Of a DNA stretch of 64,000 bases, positions 33,808 to 42,666 are shown in pieces. This DNA comes from Actinoplanes sp. L3-i22 (GTDB taxonomy: Bacteria > Actinomycetota > Actinomycetes > Mycobacteriales > Micromonosporaceae), in NCBI RefSeq assembly GCF_019704555.1, contig NZ_AP024745.1:9888001-9952000 (forward strand). The letters are read 5' to 3'. The first letter of the stretch is position 1; every line of letters begins with the position of its first letter. A model generated the notes under the pieces. The model had not been told where the DNA came from. It made no database searches and saw nothing but the letters and a program-made list of their open reading frames with translations. Both the position numbers and the translations under genes were made by a program.

Positions 33808-34664
33808 AGGTACCACTCCGTCGTCGCCGGCGGCACGTCGTCGCGGGTCACGGTGCCCTCGATCAGCCCGTAGGGCCGGTCGCCGGCGATGAACACCTCG
33901 TTCTCGTTCGTCAGGTTGAAGACCGAGAGATCGACCAGGTAGTGATGCTTGTTCGGCAGGGTCAGGCGGATCTCGGCGAGCTCCGGCCGGCCGGCGAGCA
34001 CCATGGTGCCCATCGACATCAGCGTCTGCTGCAGCGACATGCTGTACGTGTTCACGAACGCGCTGGTCATCGCGTCCAACGCACCCTGGAACGACTTACC
34101 CCAGTCGGCGTCGTCGCTGAGGTGGCGCCACTTCGCGTCGACCGCGGTGGCCAGGATCCGGTCGGTGGTCTCCGGCAGCGTGGTGTACCGGTCCTTCAGG
34201 AAGCCGTGGAACTCCGACGCGGTCGTGTTCATCAGCACCAGGCCGGAGACGCCGGAGACGACCTGGACCGACTCCCGGGTCACGGTGACCACGGTGGTCC
34301 GGGTGTGGTCGCCGCGGCGCCGGAACGAGTGCGGGCCGAGCCGATCCCACGCGAACGACTCGATGCTCACCCGCGCCGCGTCGACCTGGCCCTGCGTCTT
34401 CACGAAGTGCCGGGCCAGGAGCAGCGCGAACGCCTCCGGCTCACCGACGTCGTGCTGCTTGGCGAACGCGTACACGGTGTTCTTCATCGTGTCGGTCGGC
34501 AGCACGCCCGAGTTGTCGCCGGTCAGGTGGGTCGCCGTCAGGTCGCCGGAGAGCGCGACGCTGACGTTGAAATCCACCAGGCCGTGCGTGTCACCGTCCC
34601 GGTGCACGCGGACCAGACGGGTCTCCGCCTTGCCGTAACGGTTCGGTCCGAGCACGATCGCCAA
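33804..34664 (-). CDS. pucL: Urate oxidase (factor-independent)
   Basis: A 286-residue cofactor-free uricase with two T-fold domains. Landmarks are LGPNRYGKAETRLV (catalytic lysine region), LTGDNSGVLPTDTMKNTVYA (catalytic threonine), SFRRRGDHTRT, and the C-terminal LPNKHHYLVDLSVF motif. It oxidises urate to 5-hydroxyisourate. It lies 6 bp downstream of uraH and overlaps the deaminase gene. The C-terminus lacks a peroxisomal signal, as expected for bacteria. Confidence 0.96.
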   Translation of the reverse strand: MAIVLGPNRYGKAETRLVRVHRDGDTHGLVDFNVSVALSGDLTATHLTGDNSGVLPTDTMKNTVYAFAKQHDVGEPEAFALLLARHFVKTQGQVDAARVSIESFAWDRLGPHSFRRRGDHTRTTVVTVTRESVQVVSGVSGLVLMNTTASEFHGFLKDRYTTLPETTDRILATAVDAKWRHLSDDADWGKSFQGALDAMTSAFVNTYSMSLQQTLMSMGTMVLAGRPELAEIRLTLPNKHHYLVDLSVFNLTNENEVFIAGDRPYGLIEGTVTRDDVPPATTEWYL

Positions 34665-34670
34665 CGGGGT

Positions 34671-35030
34671 TCAGCTCCCTCGATAGGTGGTGTAGCCGTA
34701 CCGGCTGAGCAGCAGCGGCACGTGATAGTTGCGTTCCGGGTCGTGGACGTGGAAGGCGATGGTGATCTCCGGGAAGAAGCACTCCTTGCCCAGATACGGC
34801 TCCACGTAGAAGAGCAGCCGGTAACCGCCGGCCTGCCAGTCGCGCATCGGCACGGAGAAGCGCAGCCGGCCGTCGTCGTCGGTGCGGCCCTCGCCGACGG
34901 TCAGCCAGCCGTCCGAGTCGCGGCGCTCCAGCCGGACGTAGACGTCCCGCGCCGGATCACCGGTGCCGGTGTCCAGGATGTGGGTCGAGATCCGGGCGTG
35001 GAACTCGGCGACGGTGCCGTCAGAGGGCAT
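34671..35030 (-). CDS. uraH: 5-hydroxyisourate hydrolase
   Basis: A 119-residue transthyretin-like enzyme. Starts near ARISTHILDTGTGDPARDV (the family's first motif with the catalytic histidine) and ends YHVPLLLSRYGYTTYRGS, the diagnostic C-terminal YRGS. It converts 5-hydroxyisourate to OHCU. The ATG at 35030 overlaps uraD by 11 bp, so the genes are coupled. Confidence 0.95.
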   Translation of the reverse strand: MPSDGTVAEFHARISTHILDTGTGDPARDVYVRLERRDSDGWLTVGEGRTDDDGRLRFSVPMRDWQAGGYRLLFYVEPYLGKECFFPEITIAFHVHDPERNYHVPLLLSRYGYTTYRGS

Positions 35031-35526
35031 CGAGCACCCGCTCCAGCCGCAGCCCGGCGATCTTGCGAAGCTCCTCCGCCACGATCGCCCGCTCGGTGAC
35101 CTCGTCATTGCCCAGCCGCTCGCGGGCCGCGGCCAGGATCTCCGCCTGGCTCCGCCCACTCGCGAAGATCAAGAACACATGACCAAACCTTTCCTCGTAC
35201 GCCCGGTTCGCCGCGATCAGGGCAGCCTTCGTCCCGTCGTCGGCGGATCGGGCCGCGGCCGACTGCTCGGCCCGGGACCAGGCCGCCTCGGTCGAGTCAC
35301 CGGCCGCGCGCTCGCCGATGCGCGGGTGCGCGGACAGGCCCTGGAGGATGTCGTCCCAGCTCAGCACGCGGGCCACCCGATCGGCGGCCGCGACGATGCC
35401 GGCCCGGTCGGCGAACGGCCGCTCGGCGGCGATCGTGGCGCCCCAGGCCGGCGCGGCCAGGCAGGCCAGCAGCTGCTCCCGCAGGCGCTCGGCCGGCAGC
35501 GCATTGAACGTCTCCACCGCGCTCAT
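35020..35526 (-). CDS. uraD: OHCU decarboxylase
   Basis: A 168-residue all-helical enzyme. The catalytic histidine is in GLSAHPRIGE, and the substrate-binding FGHVFLIFASGRS segment is present. It makes (S)-allantoin from OHCU. It is the promoter-proximal gene of uraD-uraH-pucL-deaminase. The 167-bp region upstream is shared with the divergent helicase gene and holds a 10-bp stem-loop. Confidence 0.94.
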   Translation of the reverse strand: MSAVETFNALPAERLREQLLACLAAPAWGATIAAERPFADRAGIVAAADRVARVLSWDDILQGLSAHPRIGERAAGDSTEAAWSRAEQSAAARSADDGTKAALIAANRAYEERFGHVFLIFASGRSQAEILAAARERLGNDEVTERAIVAEELRKIAGLRLERVLDAL

Positions 35527-35566
35527 CGCCTCACCCCCTCGTCAGTGTTGATCAGTGAAGCAGGAC

Positions 35567-35593
35567 CGCTCCGCCGCGTGCACCGGCGGAGCG
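35567..35593. promoter_or_regulatory. Inverted repeat upstream of uraD
   Basis: CGCTCCGCCG and CGGCGGAGCG around a 7-base loop, 41 bp before the uraD start, flanked by an AT-rich TTAATTCTT stretch (minus strand). It could be an operator or a leader hairpin of the urate operon. Confidence 0.45.
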
Positions 35594-35693
35594 AAGAATT
35601 AACACGGCCACCCTGCCACGATCCTCGAACCGAAACACGGGCCTGTGGATAAACCCGCGGCTGTCCACAGGGCGTACCGAGGATGTCGGTGGG

Positions 35694-38648
35694 ATGGGCA
35701 AGACTTGGCGCGTGCTGATCCCCGTCGACGCCCTGCCCGACCTTCCGGTTCGCGACCTGCTGCCGGCGGTCACCGCCACGCTGTCCGAGGCCGGTGCGGC
35801 CGTCCTGGTCGCGCCGCCCGGCACCGGCAAGACCACGCTGGTCCCGCTCGCCCTCGCGGGCGCGGGCGAGGGGAAGGTGCTGGTCGCCGAGCCGCGCCGG
35901 GTCGCCGCCCGGGCCGCCGCCCGGCGGATGGCCGCGCTGCTCGGCGAGCCGGTCGGCGAGCGGGTGGGCTATGCGGTGCGCGGCGACCGGCGCGTCTCCC
36001 GGCGCACCGTGGTCGAGGTGGTCACCACCGGCCTGCTGGTCCGCCGGCTGCAGCGCGATCCGGAGCTGGCCGGCACCACCGTGGTGATCCTCGACGAGTG
36101 CCACGAGCGGCACCTCGACTCCGACCTCGCGCTGGCCTTCCTGGTCGACGTGCGCGGCGTGCTCCGGCCCGAGTTGCGGCTGCTGGCGACGTCCGCGACG
36201 GCCGACGCCGACCGGCTGGCCCAGGTCCTCGGCGAGCCCGATCGCGCCGCGCCGGTGCTCACCGCGCACACCCGCGCCTTCCCGGTGGACGTGCTCTGGT
36301 CGCCGCCGCCCGGCCCGATCGCCCCGCCGCTCGGCCTGCGCGTCGATCCCAAACTGCTCGACCACGTCGCCGCCACCACCCGCCGCGCGCTCGCCGAGGG
36401 CGACGGTGACGTGCTGGTCTTCCTCCCCGGCGCCCGGGAGATCGAGACCGTCGCCGGCCGGCTGCGCGGCGTCGACGCCGAGGTCCTGCCGCTGCACGGC
36501 CGCCAGTCCGGCGCGGCGCAGGATGCCGCGTTGCGTCCCGGGCCGGGCCGCCGGGTGGTGCTGGCCACCGCGGTCGCGGAGAGCAGCCTGACCGTGCCCG
36601 GGGTGCGCTCGGTGGTCGACTGCGGCCTCAGCCGGGTGCCGCGGATGGATCACGCACGCGGCCTGGGCGCCCTGGTCACCGTCCCGGTGTCGCGGTCCTC
36701 CGCGGTCCAGCGGGCCGGCCGGGCCGGGCGGGAGGCCCCCGGCCGGGCCTATCGGTGCTGGTCCGAGGCGCAGCACGACCGGTTGCCGGCCCAGCCCGAG
36801 CCGGAGATCGCGGCGGCCGACCTGACCGGTTTCGCGCTCGACCTGGCGCTCTGGGGTGACCCGTCGGGGAGCGGTCTGGCGTTGCCCGATCAGCCGCCGG
36901 CCGGGGCGCTGCGGGCGGCGACGTCGACGCTGCACGATCTCGGGGCGATCGACGACGCCGGGCGGGTGACGCCACGCGGGCGCGCGCTGTCCGGCGCGGG
37001 CCTGCATCCCCGGCTGGCCCGCGCGCTGCTCGACGGGGCCGAGTTGGTCGGGGCGCGGCGGGCCGCGGAGATCATCGCTACTCTCGACGACTCCGGATCC
37101 GCGACCGGCGACCTGGTCGCGGCCGTCCGGCGGGCCCGGGCCGCTGGTGGTTCCGCTTTCCATGCCGAGGTACGTCGCCTGACCGCGGCCACCACCCCGG
37201 AAACCCCCGCCACCACCCCGGAAACCCCCGCCGGCACCGCCCCCGCCGTTCCCGACGTCACCTCGGGCACACCCGCCGGCCCGGCCCCTCACCCCGCCGA
37301 CGCGACCCCCGACTCCGCCGGCCCGGCCCCTCACGCCGCCGGCCCGGCCCCTGACGCCGCGGGCGCCTCCGCCGACACCGCTCACGGCGCTCGCCGGGCA
37401 ACTCCGGGCGCACCCGCCGCAACGCGCTCAGGCGCGAGCAGCCCCGGCGCGAGCAGCCCCGATTCGGCTGGGTCCGGCGCTGGCGGCTCCGGCGCGCGCG
37501 GGTCCCGCACGGGCGTGGGCGGCGCAGGCATGGGCGGCGCGGGCATGGGCGGCGCGGGCATGGGCGGCGCGGGCATGGGCGGCGCAGGCGGTGGCGGTGG
37601 CGGCGCGGGCGGTGGCGGTGGACGGCGTTTTGGGGCGGGTGGCGAGCGGTCCGGGGCGGGGGCGGCCCGGATCCCCGATGATCTGGCGACCGGGCTGGTG
37701 ATCGGGCTGGCCTACCCCGAGCGGGTGGCGCTCGCCCGCGAAATGGGTGGCCGGGCCTACCTGATGGCCGGCGGCACCGCGGCCGACCTGCCGCCGGAGA
37801 GCTCGCTGGCCGGCACACCCTGGCTCGCGGTCGCCGCCGCGGACCGGACCGCCGGGGCGCGGACGGCGCGGATCCGCAGCGCGGCACCCCTCGACGAGGC
37901 CACCGCGCGCGAGGTAGCGGCAGCCCTGTTCACCGAGGAGACCGAGGTCGGCTGGATCGACGGGGACGTGGTGGCCCGCCGGGTCCGGCGGCTCGGCGCG
38001 ATCACGCTCACCAGCGTCCGGCTGACCGATCCCGATCCGGCGGCGCTGCGCGAGGCCCTGTGGACCGGCCTCCGCACCACCGGTCTGTCCCTGCTGACCT
38101 GGAGCCGGACGGCCGAGGAGCTACGCGCCCGGCTGGCGTTCGCGCACGCCGCGCTCGGCGACCCCTGGCCGGACGTCTCCGACGCCGCCCTGCTGGAGCA
38201 CGTCGAGGACTGGCTCCCCCTCGGCTCCGCCCGGCGCCGCTCCGACCTGGCCAAACTCGACGTGGCATCGGCGCTCCGCCGGATGATGCCGTGGTCGGTC
38301 GCGGGCCGGCTCGACGAGGTCGCCCCGGAGCGGCTGCCGGTGCCGAGCGGCTCGCAGGTCCGGGTCGACTACACCGATCCGGCCGCGCCGGTGCTCGCGG
38401 TGAAGGTGCAGGAGGCGTTCGGCTGGCGGGACGCGCCGCGCCTGGCCGACGGCCGGATCCCGGTCCTGCTGCACCTGCTCTCCCCGGCGGGGCGGCCGGT
38501 CGCGGTCACCCGGGATCTGGCGTCGTTCTGGGTCCAGGGCTATCCGCAGGTCCGGGCCGAGATGCGCGGCCGCTACCCACGTCACCCCTGGCCGGAGGAC
38601 CCGTTGACCGCACCCCCGACCCGCCGCACCAACCCACGTTCCCGATGA
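35694..38648 (+). CDS. hrpB: ATP-dependent helicase HrpB with an internal low-complexity insert
   Basis: A 984-residue DEAH-type helicase. Motifs in order: I (VAPPGTGKTTLVP), II (ILDECHERHLDSD), III (LLATSAT), V-VI (LATAVAESSLTVPG, QRAGRAGREAPGR). The HrpB-specific C-terminal domain (about 700-960) is intact, including QVRVDYTD and FGWRDAPRLADG. Residues about 495-659 are a Pro/Ala/Thr- then Gly-rich insert with (GMGGA)n. HrpB is usually about 820 residues, so the insert explains the excess. The cellular role of HrpB in actinomycetes is unclear. It probably unwinds RNA. Confidence 0.9.
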   Translation: MGKTWRVLIPVDALPDLPVRDLLPAVTATLSEAGAAVLVAPPGTGKTTLVPLALAGAGEGKVLVAEPRRVAARAAARRMAALLGEPVGERVGYAVRGDRRVSRRTVVEVVTTGLLVRRLQRDPELAGTTVVILDECHERHLDSDLALAFLVDVRGVLRPELRLLATSATADADRLAQVLGEPDRAAPVLTAHTRAFPVDVLWSPPPGPIAPPLGLRVDPKLLDHVAATTRRALAEGDGDVLVFLPGAREIETVAGRLRGVDAEVLPLHGRQSGAAQDAALRPGPGRRVVLATAVAESSLTVPGVRSVVDCGLSRVPRMDHARGLGALVTVPVSRSSAVQRAGRAGREAPGRAYRCWSEAQHDRLPAQPEPEIAAADLTGFALDLALWGDPSGSGLALPDQPPAGALRAATSTLHDLGAIDDAGRVTPRGRALSGAGLHPRLARALLDGAELVGARRAAEIIATLDDSGSATGDLVAAVRRARAAGGSAFHAEVRRLTAATTPETPATTPETPAGTAPAVPDVTSGTPAGPAPHPADATPDSAGPAPHAAGPAPDAAGASADTAHGARRATPGAPAATRSGASSPGASSPDSAGSGAGGSGARGSRTGVGGAGMGGAGMGGAGMGGAGMGGAGGGGGGAGGGGGRRFGAGGERSGAGAARIPDDLATGLVIGLAYPERVALAREMGGRAYLMAGGTAADLPPESSLAGTPWLAVAAADRTAGARTARIRSAAPLDEATAREVAAALFTEETEVGWIDGDVVARRVRRLGAITLTSVRLTDPDPAALREALWTGLRTTGLSLLTWSRTAEELRARLAFAHAALGDPWPDVSDAALLEHVEDWLPLGSARRRSDLAKLDVASALRRMMPWSVAGRLDEVAPERLPVPSGSQVRVDYTDPAAPVLAVKVQEAFGWRDAPRLADGRIPVLLHLLSPAGRPVAVTRDLASFWVQGYPQVRAEMRGRYPRHPWPEDPLTAPPTRRTNPRSR
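37510..37620. repeat. 15-bp in-frame minisatellite inside hrpB
   Basis: Four near-identical units of GGCGCGGGCATGGGC followed by glycine-codon repeats. The unit length is a multiple of three, so copy-number change keeps the frame. Confidence 0.8.
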
Positions 38649-39060
38649 CCCGCACCGCACCGATCCCCCACCGCCCCTGACCGAGCGAGCCGGTCAGCCG
38701 TGCACCGCCGAGCCGCGGCCGAGTCCCGGGTCGGCGGGCCGCGCCGGGTTGCGGTCTGGCGGGCCGGGTCACGGGTCGGCGGGGTCGGCGGGCCGGGTCA
38801 CGGGTCGGCGGGGTCGGCGGGCCGGGTCACGGGTCGGCGGGGTCGGCGGGCCGGGTCACGGGTCGGCGAGCCGTGGGTCAGCGGGCCGTGCCCGGGTCGC
38901 GGGGTCGGGCGGGTCACGCCGGGTCACGGGTCGGCGAGTCGCGACCGGTCGCGCCGGGTCGATGGGGCGTGGAGGGGCGGTGAGTCGCGGAGGGGCGGTG
39001 TGGGCTGAAGGCGGGGGTGTGGGCTGAAGGCGGGCTCGTGGACGCTGACGGGCGGGGCGG
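38649..39060. other. 412-bp intergenic region without a gene
   Basis: Between convergent hrpB and the GGDEF-EAL gene. It contains the 29-bp tandem array (38761 onward) and, near 38970-39030, two further short duplications (GGAGGGGCGGTG and GTGGGCTGAAGGCGGG). No open frame shows a credible protein and no T-rich terminator is visible. Confidence 0.6.
38761..38876. repeat. 29-bp tandem repeat, about four copies
   Basis: Units begin at 38761, 38790, 38819 and 38848 (core GGGCCGGGTCACGGGTCGGC). The first three are identical over almost the whole unit. The period is not a multiple of three, consistent with non-coding DNA. Confidence 0.85.
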
Positions 39061-41814
39061 TCAGGCTGCCGGGTGGCCCAGGTCGGAGAGGCGGGCCGGG
39101 GGGCCGAACAGATAACCCTGGCCCAGCGGGCAGCCGAGGCCGGACAACGCCGCCGCGCGTTCGCCGGTCTCGATGCCCTCGGCCACCACCGTGATGCCCA
39201 GGTCCGCGCAGATCGCGAGGACCGAGCGGCAGAGCGCCCCGGCCCGGTCGGGGGCGGTGTCGACGTCGGTCAGCGTGGAGTCCAGCTTCACCGTGTCGAC
39301 CGGCATGCCGTGCAACTGGGCGAGCGCGTTGTAGCCGCTGCCGAAGTCGTCCAGGGCCACCCGGACGCCACGGGCGCGGAGGCGTTCGACCATGGCGGCG
39401 GCCCGGGGCAGGTCCGGGATCCGGAGCGTCTCGGTGATCTCGACGACCAGGCGGGACGGCGGCATCGCGTGCCGGGCCAGGGCCGCGTCGACGGCGTCCT
39501 CCAGGCCCTGCTGGCCGAGGCGACCGGCGGAGACGTTGACGTGGACGTCGATCGGGCGGCCGTAGCGGTCGGCGAGGGCCTGCGCGTCGGCGCAGGCCTG
39601 GTTCAGCACGAAGTCGTCGATGGCGGAGACCAGGCCGGTGCGTTCGGCCATGGTGACGAAGACGTCGGGGTGGACCGGGCCGGCGATCGGGTCGGTCCAG
39701 CGCGCGAGCGCCTCGACGGCCACCGTCGCGTGGTCGCTGAGGCGGACGATCGGCTGGTAGAAGACCTCGAAGCCGGCCGCGGCGGGGCTGCCGCCGCTGA
39801 GGGCGCCGGCCAGTAGTTGCGGCAGGTCGGCGTTCGGGCCGTGGACCGGGCCGGTGTAGCGGATCAGGGCGCCCTTGCCGCGGCGCTTGACGGCGTACAT
39901 CGCGGCGTCGGCGCGGCGCAGCAGCAGGTCGGCGGAGAGGCGGTCGCCGGGTTCGGCCACCACCAGGCCGATGCTGGCGCCGACGCTGACCGCGCGGCCG
40001 TCGATCAGGTACGGCTCGCGCAGGGCGGCCAGCACCCGCTCCCCGATTCCTTCCGCCTCCTCCACCCAGGCCCGATCGTCCGACTCCGAAGCCGCGGATC
40101 CCGACGGGACGGCGGAGACGGAGGCGGAGGATCCGGCGCTGTAGGGCGGCGGCGGGGAGACCAGGGACGCGGGACCAGGGGCGATCCGCGGCGAAGGCAC
40201 CGCCGCGGAAGCCGAATGCCCGTTGAGCCCAACACCCTCGGGCGCGACCCCGTTGGGCGCGACCCCGTTGGGCGCGACCCCGTTGAGCACGGCGCCATTG
40301 GGCACCGGGGCGGCCAGATCGGCAGCGCCGGGCACGACACCGTTGGGCACGGAGGCGTTGGGCGCGGAGGCGACCGGATCGGCGGCGGTCAGGAAGTCGG
40401 TGCGGCGGCGGGCCGGTGCGCGGCCCGGACGCGGGTCGCCGGACACCCGGATCCCGGCCGCCGACAACACGTACCGTCGCTGCCGTCCCACCACGCGCCG
40501 AAGCCGGGAGGCCGGCGGCAGCGCGGCAGCGACCGGCGCCGGGGCGAGATCGCTCTGGTCGAGGACCACCGCGAACTCGTCCCCACCCAGCCGCGCCACC
40601 AGGTCCTGCGGCCGGACCGAGGCCCGCAGCCGTTCCCCGATCGCGTGCAGCACCCGGTCCCCGAGCGCGTGCCCGAACGTGTCGTTGATCAGCTTGAAGT
40701 CGTCGAGGTCCGCGAAGAGCACCGCCACCGGCGTCCCGTGGTGCTGGTTGGCGTCGAGCGCCAGCACCAGCCGTTCGCGGAAGAGCGCGCGGTTGGCGAG
40801 CCCGGTGAGCGGATCGTGGTACGCCTGATGGTGCAGCCGCCGCTGGGTCTCGGCGACCCGGTCGAGCAGCACGGTGTTGTCCAGGATCGTGATCATCTGC
40901 CGGGTCACCACGAGGCCGAGCCCGAGCCACCCGAGGTAGGCCTGGAACGACGTCAGCGGCGCCCCGCCCGCCGTCCGGACGAGCAGCACCACCCCGGTGA
41001 CCAGCACCGGCACGTAGGGCAGCAGCAGGTGGAACCAGTCCCGCTGCAACGCCGCCAGGTCGGGCAGGACCGGCACCGGCCGGACCGGGCTGAGCGCGGC
41101 GAGCGCGATGAACGCCGGGCCGAGCAGGTGCCCGGCGGCCTGCAGCCAGAACGGGCCGATCCCGAGCAGCCGGACGCTGTCCGCGACGCCGAAGGCCAGC
41201 AGGCCCGCCCCGATCAGGGTCAGCGGGCGCCGGCCGGCCGGCGAGTCGGGCCGGGTGGTCAGCAGCAGCACCACCATGGTGAACAGCACCAGGTCGGCGA
41301 TCGGGTAGGCGGCGACCCACCAGGCGAGCGACGCCCAGTCGGCGACCGCGCTCAGGCAGGACGACGACCAGCACAGCGCGAGCACCGAGCCGGTGATCAG
41401 CACGCTGTCGATGACCAGCGCGATCTGGTCGCGCCGGGCCGAGGTCGGCACCGGGCGCGGCCTGGTCCGGACCACCCCGAGCAGGCCGAGCAGCATGCAG
41501 ACGGGCAGCACCACGAAGCCGATGTCGAAGACCGTCGGGTCGTCGAGCCGGTCGCGTCCGGCCAGGTCCTGGATCACCCACCACAGCCGGACCGCCGACC
41601 AGGCGAGCAGCCCGCCGGCGGCGAGGAACCGCCAGTTGCGGGGGATGCCGATCCGGCGGCGGGCCGCCGTCAGGCAGGCCCAGGCCGCGATCGTGCCCGC
41701 GGCGAGTTGCGCGGTGTCGGTGTAGAGCCGGGGCGCACCCACGAGCTCACCGACCGCGACCACCGCGAGGGCGAGCGCCACAGTCCCGATCAAGCGAGCC
41801 GTCGTGATCACCAC
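39061..41814 (-). CDS. GGDEF-EAL cyclic-di-GMP enzyme with a split GGDEF domain
   Basis: A 917-residue membrane protein. About eight N-terminal membrane helices (1-310) are followed by a GGDEF domain with an intact active site (ARLGGDEFAVVL, near 409) and an inhibitory RxxD (RPQD) five residues before it. The domain is then broken by an insert of about 160 residues, rich in Ala/Pro/Asn/Val with NGVAP repeats. It resumes at IGERVLAALREPY. The EAL domain (about 655-905) has EALARW, NVSAGRL, VVEITET, DDFGSGYN, KLD and EGIET, so phosphodiesterase activity is likely. Signals through c-di-GMP, the developmental second messenger in actinomycetes. Confidence 0.9.
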   Translation of the reverse strand: MVITTARLIGTVALALAVVAVGELVGAPRLYTDTAQLAAGTIAAWACLTAARRRIGIPRNWRFLAAGGLLAWSAVRLWWVIQDLAGRDRLDDPTVFDIGFVVLPVCMLLGLLGVVRTRPRPVPTSARRDQIALVIDSVLITGSVLALCWSSSCLSAVADWASLAWWVAAYPIADLVLFTMVVLLLTTRPDSPAGRRPLTLIGAGLLAFGVADSVRLLGIGPFWLQAAGHLLGPAFIALAALSPVRPVPVLPDLAALQRDWFHLLLPYVPVLVTGVVLLVRTAGGAPLTSFQAYLGWLGLGLVVTRQMITILDNTVLLDRVAETQRRLHHQAYHDPLTGLANRALFRERLVLALDANQHHGTPVAVLFADLDDFKLINDTFGHALGDRVLHAIGERLRASVRPQDLVARLGGDEFAVVLDQSDLAPAPVAAALPPASRLRRVVGRQRRYVLSAAGIRVSGDPRPGRAPARRRTDFLTAADPVASAPNASVPNGVVPGAADLAAPVPNGAVLNGVAPNGVAPNGVAPEGVGLNGHSASAAVPSPRIAPGPASLVSPPPPYSAGSSASVSAVPSGSAASESDDRAWVEEAEGIGERVLAALREPYLIDGRAVSVGASIGLVVAEPGDRLSADLLLRRADAAMYAVKRRGKGALIRYTGPVHGPNADLPQLLAGALSGGSPAAAGFEVFYQPIVRLSDHATVAVEALARWTDPIAGPVHPDVFVTMAERTGLVSAIDDFVLNQACADAQALADRYGRPIDVHVNVSAGRLGQQGLEDAVDAALARHAMPPSRLVVEITETLRIPDLPRAAAMVERLRARGVRVALDDFGSGYNALAQLHGMPVDTVKLDSTLTDVDTAPDRAGALCRSVLAICADLGITVVAEGIETGERAAALSGLGCPLGQGYLFGPPARLSDLGHPAA
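40240..40300. repeat. 15-bp in-frame repeat inside the GGDEF domain insert
   Basis: Three to four copies of GGCGCGACCCCGTTG, encoding NGVAP on the minus strand, in the middle of the insert. Confidence 0.75.
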
Positions 41815-41862
41815 CAGGGTCCGGGCCGTGGCAATGATCCACGGCCGGATGAAAATACCGGC

Positions 41863-42585
41863 TCAGTCGCCGTCGGTCACGTCGGCGATGACCACCGTGA
41901 CATTGTCCGGTCCCCCGCCGCGCAGTGCGAGATCGACAAGTCGCTCCGCGCACGCCTTGGGGTCGGCAACGATCCGCATCTCTTCTTCGATGGTCTCATC
42001 GTTCACGACGCCCGTCAGGCCGTCACTGCAGAGCAGCCACCGGTCGCCGGACTGCGGTTCGACGATCACGTAGGCCGGGCTCACCGGCTCGCCCTGCAGC
42101 ACCCGGGTGACCACCGCGCGGCGTGGGTGCCCGGCGGCCTCCTCCGGCTTGATCAGGCCCTGGTCGACCAGCATCTGGACGTACGTGTCGTCCTTGGTCA
42201 GCTGGTTCAACCGGCCGTCGCGCAGCAGGTACGCCCGGGAGTCGCCGACGTGCGCCATGGCCGCCCGCTCACCGTTGAAGAGCACCGCCGTCAGCGTCGT
42301 GCCCATCCCCTGCAGCGACGGGTCGGCCGCGACCGTCTCGGCGATCCGCCGGTTGGCCAGCTCGAGCCCTTTGTGCAGCGCGTCCATCTGGTGTTCGGTG
42401 TCGATCGGCGCGTCGAGCGAGACCATGGACTCCACGGTGAGCCGGCTGGCCAGATCGCCGGCCGCCATGCCGCCCATGCCGTCAGCGACGAGGAGGAGCC
42501 GGTCACCGGCGTAGTGACCGTCCTCGTTGTTGCTCCGGACGTGTCCTTGGTCGGTGACGGCCGCCCACCGCAGGTGCAAGGTCAT
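41863..42585 (-). CDS. PP2C-type serine/threonine phosphatase
   Basis: A 240-residue soluble phosphatase. Metal motifs are in order: VRSNNEDG, LLLVADGMGGMAAGD, MGTTLTAVLF, MAHVGDSRAYLLRDG, LLCSDGLTGVV and GGGPDNVTVVIADV, all with the expected aspartates. Length and motifs match PstP-like stand-alone enzymes. It dephosphorylates Ser/Thr kinases and their targets. It is the last gene after a membrane-tethered binding protein and a membrane protein, 81 bp after the latter. I chose the ATG at 42585 because the protein then starts with the family's TDQGHVRSNNED region. An upstream in-frame start adds a basic leader. Confidence 0.92.
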   Translation of the reverse strand: MTLHLRWAAVTDQGHVRSNNEDGHYAGDRLLLVADGMGGMAAGDLASRLTVESMVSLDAPIDTEHQMDALHKGLELANRRIAETVAADPSLQGMGTTLTAVLFNGERAAMAHVGDSRAYLLRDGRLNQLTKDDTYVQMLVDQGLIKPEEAAGHPRRAVVTRVLQGEPVSPAYVIVEPQSGDRWLLCSDGLTGVVNDETIEEEMRIVADPKACAERLVDLALRGGGPDNVTVVIADVTDGD

Positions 42586-42666
42586 GGCGTGCAGCCTGCC
42601 AGGTCGATGGCTGGCTGTCTGCACGTGGTCGGCGGCATGTCGCTCATGTCGTCGTCGAAAATACAC

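Noticed and set aside
38761..38876. A CRISPR array
   Set aside because: The 29-bp units are directly adjacent with no unique spacers, and there are no cas genes. The same holds for the 25-, 26- and 27-bp arrays.
38700..39027. Plus-strand frames in the 29-bp repeat region
   Set aside because: The repeat period is not a multiple of three and the translations are repeats of GRVTGRRG, so coding is unlikely.
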